Shown: positions 1 through 8,477, counted from the stretch's first letter. The stretch is 64,000 nt of DNA from Miltoncostaea sp050250915 (GCA_050250915.1 JBFWNT010000011.1:62001-126000); one strand, 5' to 3'. Notes: generated by a model from the sequence alone, not told the origin. Made by a program: numbers and translations.

Positions 1-66
1 CATCGCCCCGGCCACGGCCAGCGCCGCCAGGGCCACGGCGAACGCCACAGCGAACGCACGGCGCAC
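1..66 (-). CDS. Start of a putative exported protein, cut by window edge
   Basis: Read leftward from a GTG at 66, the frame stays open to the window edge and encodes two arginines followed by about twenty Ala/Val/Leu residues ending near AVAGAM. This looks like a Sec signal peptide or signal anchor. There is no clear ribosome-binding site, and the same frame stays open further upstream without an ATG or GTG, so the start is uncertain. The mature protein lies outside the window and no function can be given. Confidence 0.3.
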   Translation of the reverse strand, partial: MRRAFAVAFAVALAALAVAGAM

Positions 67-208
67 GGCGAGTCGCCGGCGCGGTGTGGCAGGCGTTGGT
101 GCGGCGGTGGTCAGCTGCGGTCCGTCACGTGATCTGCGGCCGACGGTAGCACCGCCCCGCGGCGTCCACATCGCGGCTCAGGCGCGATCCGGCTGCGGGT
201 GATCCCCG

Positions 209-1033
209 ATGCCCGCGCACCGGCGGCCGACGGAGCATCCGGGCATGGCGATCGCAGATGAGGTCCGGCCGGCCGCCCCGGCCGTTCTCCCGACGCCGGC
301 GCCGCGGGCGCGGACGTTCCCCGGCTGGCGGCCGCTCCTCGTCCAATTCCTGCTCATCGTGGGCGCCGCGCTGTGCTACTTCGCGGTCCGCGGCCTCACG
401 CAGTCGAGCACGGGTGCGGCCGTCGACAACGCGCGCGCCCTCGTCCGTCTCGAGGGGCGCCTCGGCATCGGGTGGGAGCACGCCGCGCAATCGCTCGTGA
501 TCGACCACGAGACGCTCGTCCGAATCGTCAACGCGGTCTACATGTACGGCCACTGGCCGGTGATCGCCCTGACGCTCGGCCTGCTCTTCGCCCGCGCGCC
601 CGACCGCTTCTACCTGCTGCGCAACGCCATGTTCGTGTCGGGCGCCATCGGGCTGGTGCTCTTCGCGCTGATCCCGGTGGCCCCGCCGCGGCTCGGGGTG
701 CTCGACCTGGTCGACACGGTCACGAGGGGGACGAGCGAGTACCGCACGCTCCAGCCCCCCGGCCTCATCAACCGCTACGCCGCGCTCCCGAGCCTGCACT
801 TCGGGTGGAACCTGCTCGTCGGCATCGTCGTCTGGCACGCCACCCGCAACCGCTGGCTCCGCGCCGCCGCCGTCGCGGTCCCGGTCGCCATGGCGTTCGC
901 GGTGGTGGCGACGGCCAACCACTACGTGATCGACGTGGTCGCCGGCGGCGTGGTCGCGCTGGTGGGGCTCGCCATCGCCACGCGCCTGCCCTCCGTCATC
1001 CCGACGCCCCCCTGGGCCCGCCCGCGCCCGTGA
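209..1033 (+). CDS. PAP2-family membrane phosphatase / phosphotransferase
   Basis: Integral membrane protein of 274 residues with about six hydrophobic segments. The C-terminal half carries the PAP2 signature: PSLHFGWN with H197, and NHYVIDV with H238 and D242, the pair that forms the phosphohistidine and relays protons. This arrangement resembles the inositol-phosphotransferase (Aur1-like) branch rather than soluble acid phosphatases, so a lipid phosphate or phosphoinositol substrate at the outer membrane face is likely (inference). An alternative ATG at 245 would remove 12 residues without touching the core. The stop codon overlaps the GTG of the next gene (GTGA), so a lipid phosphatase and a glycerophosphodiesterase are translationally coupled. 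Confidence 0.82.
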   Translation: MPAHRRPTEHPGMAIADEVRPAAPAVLPTPAPRARTFPGWRPLLVQFLLIVGAALCYFAVRGLTQSSTGAAVDNARALVRLEGRLGIGWEHAAQSLVIDHETLVRIVNAVYMYGHWPVIALTLGLLFARAPDRFYLLRNAMFVSGAIGLVLFALIPVAPPRLGVLDLVDTVTRGTSEYRTLQPPGLINRYAALPSLHFGWNLLVGIVVWHATRNRWLRAAAVAVPVAMAFAVVATANHYVIDVVAGGVVALVGLAIATRLPSVIPTPPWARPRP

Positions 1034-1665
1034 GCCCGGCGGGGCTCGTGGTGGCGCACCGCGCGGCGAACCTGCCGTCGCGCATCGCGCCGGCCGTCGC
1101 CGCGGGCGCCGACGTGGTGGAGGCCGACGTCCACCTGTTCCGGCGCCGCCTGGAGGTGCGCCACGCGAAGACCCTCGGCCCGTGCCCGCGTCTGTGGGAG
1201 CAGTGGTACCTGCTCGATCGGGAGGCCCCGCGCCCGCCCCTGGAGCCGATCCTCGCGGCCGTGCCGCCGGGCACCGGGCTGCTGCTCGACCTGAAGGGCC
1301 CGGACCCGCGCCTGGCCGGGGCCGTGCTGCGCGCCCTGGCCGCCGCCCCGCCGGCGGGCGACGTGCGGGCCTGCGGGCGGTGGTGGGGGACACTGGAGCG
1401 GCTCCGGGGCGCGCCGGGCGTCCGGACGATGCACACGGCGGGCAGCCGCGCCCAGCTGCGCCTGCTGCTGCGCCGCCGCCCGGGATCCCTGGAGGGGGCC
1501 TGCGTGCGACGCGACCTGCTCACGCCCGCCACGGTGGCGGCGCTCCGCGAGCGGGCGGACGACGTGTGGACCTGGCCGGTCCACGATCGCGCGTCCGCGG
1601 ACGCCCTCGCCGCCTGGGGCGTCACCGGGGTGATCACCGACGACCCGGCCCGCCTGCGGGGATGA
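1030..1665 (+). CDS. Glycerophosphodiester phosphodiesterase (GDPD) family
   Basis: A 211-residue TIM-barrel type enzyme, shorter than typical GDPDs (240-300 residues). The N-terminus has the HR pair (H10, R11) and the EADVH block (E31, D33) used for metal binding and catalysis; the second catalytic region is recognisable as LLDLKG, and the protein ends with the typical GVITDDP strand. Such enzymes split glycerophosphodiesters into glycerol-3-phosphate and an alcohol. The GTG start overlaps the PAP2 stop, implying co-translation and a shared role in phospholipid turnover (inference). No signal peptide is seen, so it is probably cytoplasmic. Confidence 0.8.
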   Translation: MSPAGLVVAHRAANLPSRIAPAVAAGADVVEADVHLFRRRLEVRHAKTLGPCPRLWEQWYLLDREAPRPPLEPILAAVPPGTGLLLDLKGPDPRLAGAVLRALAAAPPAGDVRACGRWWGTLERLRGAPGVRTMHTAGSRAQLRLLLRRRPGSLEGACVRRDLLTPATVAALRERADDVWTWPVHDRASADALAAWGVTGVITDDPARLRG

Positions 1666-1673
1666 CGCCGGCC

Positions 1674-2027
1674 TCAGCGCCGGGCGGCGGGCGCGCCGGC
1701 GTCCAGCAGCGCGCCGAGCTCCGCGACCTGGCGGCGCAGCCCGCCGCAGACCTGCTCGCAGAGGGCCATGACGGACGGGTCCGCGATGCGGCACCGCACC
1801 GCATTGCCCTCCTTCTCGCGCGCCACGATGCCGGCGCGCGCCAGCACGCCGACGTGCTTGGACACGTTCTGCTGGCTGGTGCCCAGCGCGTCGGCCAGCT
1901 CGCCGACCGTCGCGTCGCCCTCGCGCAGCCGGTCGAGCAGCCGGATGCGCATGGGCTCGCCGAGCACCCGGAAGCGCTCGGCGACGAGCTCCACCAGGGC
2001 GTCCGGGATGGGGTGCGGCATGTCCAT
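1674..2027 (-). CDS. ArsR/SmtB-family transcriptional regulator
   Basis: A 117-residue winged-helix protein with the ArsR pattern FRVLGEPMRIRLLDRL, then a helix-turn-helix (TVGELADALGTSQQNVSKHV) and wing. A CEQVC pair lies in the C-terminal helix, where ArsR relatives place thiol or metal sensing cysteines; the classic CVC motif of helix 4 is absent. I chose the ATG at 2027 over a TTG at 2048 because the latter lies inside the palindrome at 2041-2064; an ATG at 2021 is also possible. It faces the DUF2892-MMPL operon across that palindrome, so it probably represses both directions and is released by an oxidant, sulfur species or metal (inference). Confidence 0.88.
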   Translation of the reverse strand: MDMPHPIPDALVELVAERFRVLGEPMRIRLLDRLREGDATVGELADALGTSQQNVSKHVGVLARAGIVAREKEGNAVRCRIADPSVMALCEQVCGGLRRQVAELGALLDAGAPAARR

Positions 2028-2040
2028 GCGCTGGATGGTA

Positions 2041-2064
2041 CTAAACAACTATCAAGTTGTTTAG
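2041..2064. promoter_or_regulatory. 24-bp palindromic operator, probable ArsR target
   Basis: CTAAACAACT, spacer ATCA, AGTTGTTTAG form a perfect inverted repeat. It is strikingly AT-rich for this genome and lies between the divergent ArsR and DUF2892 starts. Size and placement suit a dimeric ArsR repressor. Confidence 0.75.
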
Positions 2065-2099
2065 TGGTAGAGTTGCGCCCACCCGACCAGGAGGACCCC

Positions 2100-2339
2100 G
2101 TGACCACCACCAGTTCCACCATCCCGCGCCGCCGCCGCTGGACCCTCGAGCGCACCCTCTTCGCCATGGCGGGGTCGGTCACGCTCGCGGGCGTCGCGCT
2201 GGGCGTGATGGTGAGCCCGTGGTTCCTGCTGCTCCCGCTCGTGACGGGGCTCAGCCAGTGGAGCTACGTGGTGGCGGGCGGCTGCCCGGCCTCGCTGCTC
2301 CTGAAGCGGTTCACCGGGCTGGAGGGCTGCTCCCGATGA
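2100..2339 (+). CDS. DUF2892 (YgaP-like) two-helix membrane protein
   Basis: A 79-residue protein starting at GTG 2100 behind a clear GGAGG. It has the DUF2892 layout: a basic N-terminus, an ERTLFAMAGS helix, a second helix and a conserved cysteine-proline (GGCPASLLL) before the C-terminus. In YgaP this module anchors a rhodanese to the membrane; here it stands alone. The DUF2892-ArsR pairing is common in sulfur or persulfide responsive loci, which would fit the cysteine pair in the neighbouring regulator (inference). Its stop overlaps the ATG of the MMPL gene (ATGA). Confidence 0.8.
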   Translation: MTTTSSTIPRRRRWTLERTLFAMAGSVTLAGVALGVMVSPWFLLLPLVTGLSQWSYVVAGGCPASLLLKRFTGLEGCSR

Positions 2340-4441
2340 GCGGACCCGGCGTCGTCGGCCGGCTGGGGCGCTGGTCGGTGGCCCATCGCCGCGCCGTGTT
2401 CGTGGCGTGGGCGGTGGTGGCGCTCGCGCTCGGCGTGCTGGCCCCGCGCGTGGAGACGGCCCTGTCGGGCGCCGGCTGGGAGGACTCGGGATCCGAGTCG
2501 GTCGCGGCCCGTGCGCAGATCGAGCGCGGCTTCGACGGGGCGTCGAGCTCGGCGCTGATGGTGGCGGTCCACTCGGACACGCTCACGACCGCCGACCCCG
2601 CCTTCCGGCAGGCGATCGCCCGGACCGAGGCGATCCTCGCCGCCGACGACCGCGTGTCGTCCGTGCAGCCGCCCCGTCCCGGAGCGACGATCTCCGCCGA
2701 CGGTCGCACCGCGGTCGTCATGGGCGGCGCGGCGGCGAGCCCCGCGGACATGGTCCGGGCCGCCGACGACCTGAAGGGCGCGCTCCGCGACGCGGCGCCC
2801 GCCGGCATGTCGATCGACCTCACCGGCGCGTCCGGCATGTGGTCCGACTTCAACGCCGCCAACCGCGACGCGATGATGCGCTCCGAGCTCATCAGCTGGC
2901 CGGTGACGCTGGCGATCCTCCTCGTGGCCTTCGGCGCCCTCGTCGCCGCCGGCATGCCCCTGCTGCTCACCATCGTGGGCCTGGTCGCCTCGGCCGGGGC
3001 GCTGGTGCTGGCCGCCCAGGCGTTCGACGTGTCCATCTGGGCGATGAACTTCGCGCTGATGTTCGCCCTGGCGCTCGGGATCGACTACGCGCTGTTCATC
3101 ATCGTCCGCTTCCGCGGGTCCCTTTTCGGGTCGCGGCGCGACGTGACGACGGCGGTCACGGAGACGATGGAAACGGCGGGCACGGCCGTCCTGTTCTCCG
3201 GCCTGACCGTGCTGGTGTCCCTCTCGGCGGTCATGCTCGTCCCGAGCCCGGCGTTCCGCTCCATGGCCCTCGGGATCATGCTGTCGGTGGTCTTCGTGCT
3301 CGTGGCGACGCTGACGCTGCTCCCCGCCATGCTCGGGTGGCTCGGGCCGCGCGTCGACAGGCTCGCCCTCCCGTGGGTCCACCAGGGCGAGCACCGCTCG
3401 CCCCGCTTCGCCGCGTGGGGCGAGCGCCTGTGGCGGCAGCCGCTGCGGTGGGGCGTCCCCGCCCTGCTCGCCCTCGTGCTCCTCGCGATCCCCGTCCTGA
3501 ACCTGCAGACCGGCATGCCGTCGATCGCCGTGGTCCCCCACGGCGACAGCTCGCGCCAGGGCTATGAGGCGGTGACGTCCGCATTCGGGCCGGGCGCGCC
3601 CGGCACCCTCCAACTCGTCGGACCCGCCGGAGAGATGCGGCAGGCGGCGGAGGTCGCCGCGGCCGACCCGGGCGTCGCGCGGGTCACGGCCGCCCAGACC
3701 GGCGCGGACGGGCTGGCGCTCGTGCAGGCGGTCCCCACGACAGATCCGTCGTCCACCGCGACCGCCGACACCATCGCGCGGCTGCGCGACGCGCTCCCGG
3801 CCGCGGTGCTCGTGGGCGGGGCGGCGGCCGAGACGCACGACCTGGCGGCCACCCTGGAGCGGTACACGCCCATCGTCATCGGCGTCGTCCTCGCGCTCGG
3901 GTTCGTGCTGCTGCTGGTGGCGCTCCAGGCTCCGCTCGCGGCCGCGATCGGCGTCGTCACCAGCCTCCTCGCGACCGGCGCGGCCTTCGGCGTCGCGACG
4001 CTCGTGTTCCAGGACGGGCACCTGTCGGGCCTGCTCGGGTTCGAGTCGCAGGGGTTCCTCGACGCGTGGGGCCCGGTGTTCTTCTTCGCGATGATCTTCG
4101 CGATCTCCATGGACTACACGGTGTTCCTGCTCGCGTCGGCCAAGGAGCACCTGGACCGTTCGGGTGACCCCCGCGAGGCGATGGTGGGCGGGCTGGCCCA
4201 CTCCGGCCGCGTGATCCTGGCGGCCGCGGCGGTGATGGTGGCGGTCTTCTTCACGTTCGCCCTCTCGGGGCCGCTGCCGCCGAAGGAGATGGGCGTGATC
4301 CTCGGCGTGGCGGTGCTCCTGGACGCGCTGCTGGTGCGCCTGCTGCTGGTGCCGGTGGCGCTGCGGCTGGCGGGCGCCGCCGCGTGGTGGCGGCCGTCCT
4401 GGCTGCACCGGGTGCTGCCCGACGTGAGGTTCGGGCATTGA
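2336..4441 (+). CDS. MMPL-family RND transporter
   Basis: A 701-residue transporter of two repeats. Each repeat has one N-terminal helix, a large extracytoplasmic domain (about residues 35-180 and 390-500) and a block of five helices. The first block contains LALGIDYALFIIVRFR and the second FAISMDYTVFLLASAKEH, the paired GxDY and SMDY motifs of helices 4 and 10 that carry proton-relay aspartates. It is smaller than mycobacterial MmpL lipid exporters and nearer the generic MMPL type. Substrate is unknown: lipid, drug or peptide. It is coupled to DUF2892 upstream and to the AhpD-like gene downstream by overlapping stop/start codons, so all three probably answer to the ArsR regulator. Confidence 0.88.
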   Translation: MSGPGVVGRLGRWSVAHRRAVFVAWAVVALALGVLAPRVETALSGAGWEDSGSESVAARAQIERGFDGASSSALMVAVHSDTLTTADPAFRQAIARTEAILAADDRVSSVQPPRPGATISADGRTAVVMGGAAASPADMVRAADDLKGALRDAAPAGMSIDLTGASGMWSDFNAANRDAMMRSELISWPVTLAILLVAFGALVAAGMPLLLTIVGLVASAGALVLAAQAFDVSIWAMNFALMFALALGIDYALFIIVRFRGSLFGSRRDVTTAVTETMETAGTAVLFSGLTVLVSLSAVMLVPSPAFRSMALGIMLSVVFVLVATLTLLPAMLGWLGPRVDRLALPWVHQGEHRSPRFAAWGERLWRQPLRWGVPALLALVLLAIPVLNLQTGMPSIAVVPHGDSSRQGYEAVTSAFGPGAPGTLQLVGPAGEMRQAAEVAAADPGVARVTAAQTGADGLALVQAVPTTDPSSTATADTIARLRDALPAAVLVGGAAAETHDLAATLERYTPIVIGVVLALGFVLLLVALQAPLAAAIGVVTSLLATGAAFGVATLVFQDGHLSGLLGFESQGFLDAWGPVFFFAMIFAISMDYTVFLLASAKEHLDRSGDPREAMVGGLAHSGRVILAAAAVMVAVFFTFALSGPLPPKEMGVILGVAVLLDALLVRLLLVPVALRLAGAAAWWRPSWLHRVLPDVRFGH

Positions 4442-4893
4442 GCCGCGTCCACCTCCAGCGCAACGCGCCCGACGCGCGGCGGGCCCTGGCCGCCCTGAGC
4501 CGCGCATCGACGCTCGACCACCGGCTCGCCGAGCTGGTGAAGGTGCGGGTGTCCCAGATGAACGGCTGCGTCTACTGCGTCGACCTGCACGCGCGCCTGG
4601 CGCGCGAGGCCGGCGAGGACGAGCGCCGGCTCCACGTCCTGGGCCTGTGGCGGGAGGCGCCGTTCTTCGACGAGCGCGAGCGCGCGGCGCTGGCCCTGGC
4701 GGAGGCGCTGACCGACCTCGGCCCGGAGCCCCTCCCGGACACGGTGTGGGACGACGCGAGCCGGTGGCTCACCGACGAGGACCTGACGGCCCTGGTGGTG
4801 ACGGTCACCGCCATCAACGCCTGGAACCGCGTGATGATCGCCACGGGCGCGGCGCCGCCGCCCCTCGACGACGGGGGCGGCGGGGCGGCCTGA
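4438..4893 (+). CDS. AhpD-like / carboxymuconolactone decarboxylase family protein
   Basis: A 151-residue all-helical protein starting with a TTG that overlaps the MMPL stop (TTGA). It has the AhpD-type redox centre E-x11-C44-V-Y-C47-x3-H51 in the segment NGCVYCVDLH and the following FDERERAALALAEALT helix typical of CMD proteins. Such proteins are small thiol peroxidases or disulfide reductants. The last residues are glycine-rich and disordered. Its place as third gene behind a cysteine-bearing ArsR regulator suggests an oxidant or electrophile response (inference). No protein partner such as AhpC is nearby. Confidence 0.85.
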   Translation: MSRVHLQRNAPDARRALAALSRASTLDHRLAELVKVRVSQMNGCVYCVDLHARLAREAGEDERRLHVLGLWREAPFFDERERAALALAEALTDLGPEPLPDTVWDDASRWLTDEDLTALVVTVTAINAWNRVMIATGAAPPPLDDGGGGAA

Positions 4894-4944
4894 TGGGCGC
4901 CCACCCCGCCACTGGTCCGGAGCGACGGGGTGGACGAGCGGCGC

Positions 4945-5388
4945 TCAGCCCTCGCCGAGCGTGATCCTGCGGGGCTCCGCGGCCGTCACCTTCGGGATCG
5001 TGATCTTCAGGACCCCGTAGGCGATGCCCGCGGTGATGTCCTCCTCCTTCACCCCGGGCGGCAGCGGGAAGCGGCGCTCGAAGGCGCCGTAGGACCGCTC
5101 GAGCCGGTATGCGTGGTCGTCGGTGACCTCCTCCTGCAGCCGGCGCTCCCCCGCGATGCGGAGCATGCCGTCGTGGACGGTGATCTCGACGTCCTCGTCC
5201 TTCACGCCCGGCAGCTCGGCCGTGATCACGATCGCGTCCTCCGACTCGATCACGTCGGCCGTCGGCGCCCAGCGCGTCGGCAGGTTCGACTCGAAGCCCC
5301 CCGCGAGCGGCACCAGCAGGCGCTCGAACTCGCGGCGCATCGGCAGCAGGTCCGCGAACGGATCCCACCGCGTGGGCGTGGTCGGCAT
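4945..5388 (-). CDS. Hsp20 / alpha-crystallin small heat-shock protein
   Basis: A 147-residue protein with a short N-terminal arm beginning WDPFADLLPMRREFERLL, an alpha-crystallin domain (about residues 40-138) and the hallmark GVLKITIPK strand near the C-terminus. The usual C-terminal I-x-I/V clamp is reduced to RRITLGEG. The ATG at 5388 follows a strong AGGAGG at about eight bases. ATP-independent holdase chaperone in the cytoplasm. It lies 17 bases downstream of the CBS-GTPase gene on the same strand, so the two may share a transcript. No CIRCE or HAIR element is visible. Confidence 0.93.
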   Translation of the reverse strand: MPTTPTRWDPFADLLPMRREFERLLVPLAGGFESNLPTRWAPTADVIESEDAIVITAELPGVKDEDVEITVHDGMLRIAGERRLQEEVTDDHAYRLERSYGAFERRFPLPPGVKEEDITAGIAYGVLKITIPKVTAAEPRRITLGEG

Positions 5389-5405
5389 GTCGTCCTCCTC
5401 GTTCC

Positions 5406-6329
5406 TCAGGCGTGCGCCGTCCGGGTGCGGCCCCGGTCGCCGGTGCGCACGCGCACCTGTCCCTCCAGCCATTCGGCCCACTCGCGCAGGCCGCGGTCGT
5501 CGTGGCCGGGTGCCATGACGAACACCGGCACGTGCGGCCGCCGCTCGCGCAGGTCGGCCACGGCCGCCTCGATCGCGGCGGGCTCGGCCTGGTCGGCGCG
5601 GCAGATCGCGACCGCCGACGCCCGGGCCAGCCGGCGGTCCTCGCGGCCGTCGAGGTCGCGGGCGTCGAGCACCACGATCTGGAGGTCCTCGCCGGCGCTC
5701 ATCTCGGGGTCGACGGGGCCGTCGAGGTCCTCCGCCAGGATCAGCTCGGACCCCGCGAGCCGGGTCGCGGCCCGCTTCAGCCCGCTGCGCCAGTGCGCCT
5801 GCGGCGCGTCGACCGAGCGCGCGCCCAGCAGCTCCACCGGCGGGCCGTCCGACTTCGCGTTGCCCTGGACGACGCCGATGCGGATGTCCGGCAGCATCGC
5901 CAGCGTCCGCGTGAGCAGCGTCGTCTTGCCCGAGCCGGAGGGGCCGCAGATCAGGGCCACCACCGGCGCGCCGTAGCGGCGGCCGACGCGGGCCCGCAGG
6001 GCGTCGCGCACGAGCGTCCGCAGGTCGCTGGGGGTCACGATCCCGGCGGGGACGCCGGAGTCCCACACCAGCACCGTCTCGGAGTCCTCGATCAGCGCGG
6101 TCATCGCCTCCTCGGCGTCCGCCTCGGGGACGGTCTGGTCCACGTGCTCGGGGCCCAGCAGGATCAGCGGGCCCTCGCGGGTGGCGAGCCAGACGCCGGC
6201 GACCCGTCCGTCGTCGATCACGGGGATGTGGTGCACCCCCGCCTCCTCCATCAGCCGGCGCACGGTCTCGCGGCGGCTCGTCGATGTCACGACGATCGGC
6301 CGCGCCGACATCACGTCGCTCACCCTCAT
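5406..6329 (-). CDS. Two CBS domains fused to a HypB-like GTPase domain
   Basis: A 307-residue fusion. Residues 1-120 are a CBS pair (MRVSDVMSARPIVVTS ... VHHIPVIDDGRVAG, then GIVTPSDLRTLV). Residues 122-295 are a SIMIBI-class P-loop domain with Walker A GPSGSGKTT (129-137), a segment ELILAEDLDGPVDPE resembling the HypB ENVGNLVCP block, and a degraded base-specificity motif CRADQ where NKxDL would be expected. The nickel-binding Cys/His residues of HypB are missing and no hydrogenase or urease genes are nearby, so nickel insertion is unlikely. CBS domains usually sense adenylates, so a nucleotide-gated regulator is plausible (inference). The ATG has an excellent AGGAGGTGGGGC upstream. Confidence 0.75.
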   Translation of the reverse strand: MRVSDVMSARPIVVTSTSRRETVRRLMEEAGVHHIPVIDDGRVAGVWLATREGPLILLGPEHVDQTVPEADAEEAMTALIEDSETVLVWDSGVPAGIVTPSDLRTLVRDALRARVGRRYGAPVVALICGPSGSGKTTLLTRTLAMLPDIRIGVVQGNAKSDGPPVELLGARSVDAPQAHWRSGLKRAATRLAGSELILAEDLDGPVDPEMSAGEDLQIVVLDARDLDGREDRRLARASAVAICRADQAEPAAIEAAVADLRERRPHVPVFVMAPGHDDRGLREWAEWLEGQVRVRTGDRGRTRTAHA

Positions 6330-6437
6330 GCCCCACCTCCTGCTCGGGCGGATCTCCTGGCCCGAGCCTCCCGCCGACCGCCGCGAGCGCCATCCGGGGG
6401 CGCCCGGCGGCGGTTGCGGGTTTGGCGCAGCGGGCCG

Positions 6438-7655
6438 TCAGGCCACGGGGAGCACGATCTCGAAGCGGGTGGGCGCGGTCGCGGCCAGGGTCAGCCGGCC
6501 GCCGCCCGCCTCGAGCAGCGCCCGCGCCAGCGGCAGGCCGATGCCCTGCCCGTCGTGATGGGGCGCGAACGCCGCGGCGGCGGCGTCGTCGCCCATCCGG
6601 CCGGCGTCCGCGACCGCCAGGTGCACGAAGCCGTCGCGGGTCGCGGCGCTCACCTGCACGTCGCCGGCTCCGTGGCGGAGGGCGTTGTCCAGCAGCACGT
6701 CCAGCGCCTGCTCCACGGCGGCCCGCGACGCCAGGGCGGGGGCGCCGCCGGCGGGCGCGGCGCACCGCACCCGGCGGCCCCCGCGCGCCGCGGGCGACCA
6801 TGCCTCCACGCGGTCCGCGGCGAGCGCGGCCACATCGATCGGCGCCAGCGGCCCGGCGTCGCCGCGGCGGGCCAGCGCCAGCAGGTCGTCGGTCGTCCGC
6901 CGCAGCCGCTCCGTCTGGTCGAGGGCCGCCCGGGCCTCCCGCCGCACCTCCGGGTCGCCGGACGCGGCGAGCTCCTCCAGGCGCATGTCGAGCGCCGTCA
7001 GGGGCGACCGCAGCTGGTGGGCGACGTTGGCCGAGAAGGCGCGCTCGCGCTCGGTGCGCCGGGCGATCTCCTCGGCGCTCTGATCGAGCGCCCGGGCGAC
7101 GGCGTCCACCTCCGGCACCTCCTGGGGGCCGGCGCGGGCCGCCAGGTCGCCGCGGCCGAGCCGGCGCGACACGTCGGCCAGGCGCTCGAGGGGCCGGGCG
7201 AGGCGCCCCGCCTGCCATGCCGCCAGGCCCGCCGCCAGGATCAGGCCGCCGGCGCCGGCCGCGGCCACGAGCAGCCACAGCTCGTGGATGCGCGCCTCGG
7301 CCAGGTCGCCGGGCTCGCTGACGGTCACGCGCACCGGTCCCACCACCGCGGTCGCGCTGCGGATCTCGGTGCCGAGCGACGGCCCCGCCTCCACGCTCCG
7401 GCCGCCGCCGGCCTCCACGCGCACGTGCCGTCCGGCGGCGACGAGCGAGGCCAGCCGCGCCGGCGTGGGCAGACGGCCGGCGTCGGCCTGCTCGTCGATG
7501 GCGCCGGCCACGGCCACCGCCTCGCGGGCGAGGCGGTTCTGCGCCTGCTGGTCCAGGAGCCGCCCGCCCACCACGGCGAGCGGCACGCCGAGGGCCAGGA
7601 CCGCGACGAGCGCGACCGCCAGCGAAGAGGCGATCAGCCGCGCCCGCAGGGTCAT
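6438..7655 (-). CDS. Two-component sensor histidine kinase (HAMP, HisKA, HATPase)
   Basis: A 405-residue kinase with one transmembrane helix at 7-30, a roughly 90-residue extracytoplasmic sensor, a second helix at 126-150, HAMP linker at 151-200, the phosphoacceptor H213 in the motif SANVAHQLRSPLTALD, an N-box LLDNALRHG and a G-box GQGIGLPLARAL. The D-box is altered (VADAGRMGDD). Its ATG overlaps the stop of the response-regulator gene (ATGA), so the pair is stoichiometrically coupled. The sensor domain is short and shows no recognisable ligand fold; with Hsp20 downstream, envelope or heat stress is a reasonable guess only. Confidence 0.9.
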   Translation of the reverse strand: MTLRARLIASSLAVALVAVLALGVPLAVVGGRLLDQQAQNRLAREAVAVAGAIDEQADAGRLPTPARLASLVAAGRHVRVEAGGGRSVEAGPSLGTEIRSATAVVGPVRVTVSEPGDLAEARIHELWLLVAAAGAGGLILAAGLAAWQAGRLARPLERLADVSRRLGRGDLAARAGPQEVPEVDAVARALDQSAEEIARRTERERAFSANVAHQLRSPLTALDMRLEELAASGDPEVRREARAALDQTERLRRTTDDLLALARRGDAGPLAPIDVAALAADRVEAWSPAARGGRRVRCAAPAGGAPALASRAAVEQALDVLLDNALRHGAGDVQVSAATRDGFVHLAVADAGRMGDDAAAAAFAPHHDGQGIGLPLARALLEAGGGRLTLAATAPTRFEIVLPVA

Positions 7656-8317
7656 TCCGCCTCGAAGCGCAGACCGACCCCCCGGACCGTGGTGATGAGT
7701 CGCGGCGCCGCCGGGTCGTCGCCGAGCTTGCGGCGCAGGCCCGACACGTGGACGTCGAGGGTCTTCGTGGAGCCCGACCAGTTCGCGTCCCAGACCTCGT
7801 GCATGATCCGCTCCCGCCGCACCACGCGGCCGGCCTCGCGGCAGAGCAGGGCCAGCAGGTCGAACTCCCGCGGGGCCAGCGACAGCTCCCGGTCGCCCGC
7901 CCAGGCGCGCCGCGCCGCCTCGTCCACCCGCACCCCGCCCGCCGGGTGAGCGGGGGAGGCCCTCCGGGTCAGCGCGCGGACGCGCGCCATCAGCTCGGCC
8001 AGGCGGAAGGGCTTGGCCTGGTAGTCGTCGGCGCCGGCGTCGAGGCCCACGATCGCGTCGATCTCGTCGCTGCGGGCGGTGAGCATCATGATCGGGACGT
8101 CCGGACGGGCGGCGCGGATCCGCCGGCACACCTCGATGCCGTCGATGTCCGGCAGGCCCAGGTCCAGGATCACCACGTCGTGGGTGCCGTGGACGCCGGC
8201 CGCGGCGCCGCCGAGGCCGTCCTCGCGGTGCTCCACGTCGTGCCCCTCGCGCACCAGGGCCCGGGCGAGCGGCTCCGCGATCGCCATGTCGTCCTCGACC
8301 AGCAGCACGGAGGCCAC
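7652..8317 (-). CDS. OmpR-family response regulator
   Basis: Receiver domain (1-115) with the acidic pocket ED9-D10, phosphoacceptor D52 in VVILDLGLPDIDG, a threonine in MLTARS and the lysine in QAKPF, followed by a winged-helix DNA-binding domain ending DPAAPRLITTVRGVGLRF. The chosen start is the GTG at 8317 (VASVLLVEDD): it removes a 22-residue non-homologous extension and sits seven bases after a TACACT hexamer, the leaderless layout seen repeatedly here. An ATG at 8383 would be the alternative. It is followed, overlapping, by its kinase. Confidence 0.92.
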   Translation of the reverse strand: MASVLLVEDDMAIAEPLARALVREGHDVEHREDGLGGAAAGVHGTHDVVILDLGLPDIDGIEVCRRIRAARPDVPIMMLTARSDEIDAIVGLDAGADDYQAKPFRLAELMARVRALTRRASPAHPAGGVRVDEAARRAWAGDRELSLAPREFDLLALLCREAGRVVRRERIMHEVWDANWSGSTKTLDVHVSGLRRKLGDDPAAPRLITTVRGVGLRFEAE

Positions 8318-8324
8318 GTCGGCG

Positions 8325-8330
8325 AGTGTA
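8325..8330 (-). promoter_or_regulatory. Putative -10 (TACACT), leaderless response-regulator transcript
   Basis: TACACT on the minus strand ends seven bases before the GTG at 8317. No Shine-Dalgarno lies between them. Confidence 0.5.
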
Positions 8331-8477
8331 GGGCGGTGGGCGGTCCTTGCCCAACGCTCACCTCCGGGCGGCGCCCCGTTCACCCGGCCGCTCCGACGGT
8401 CGCCGCCGTCCGACTACGGAGGTGACCATGAACGTCTCTGCGCGTCGGCTGACCGTCGCCGGGGCGCCCGGCCGCGC

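Noticed and set aside
5406..6329. Annotation as hydrogenase nickel-incorporation protein HypB
   Set aside because: The nickel ligands and the NKxD motif are missing and no hydrogenase genes are nearby; only the fold is shared.
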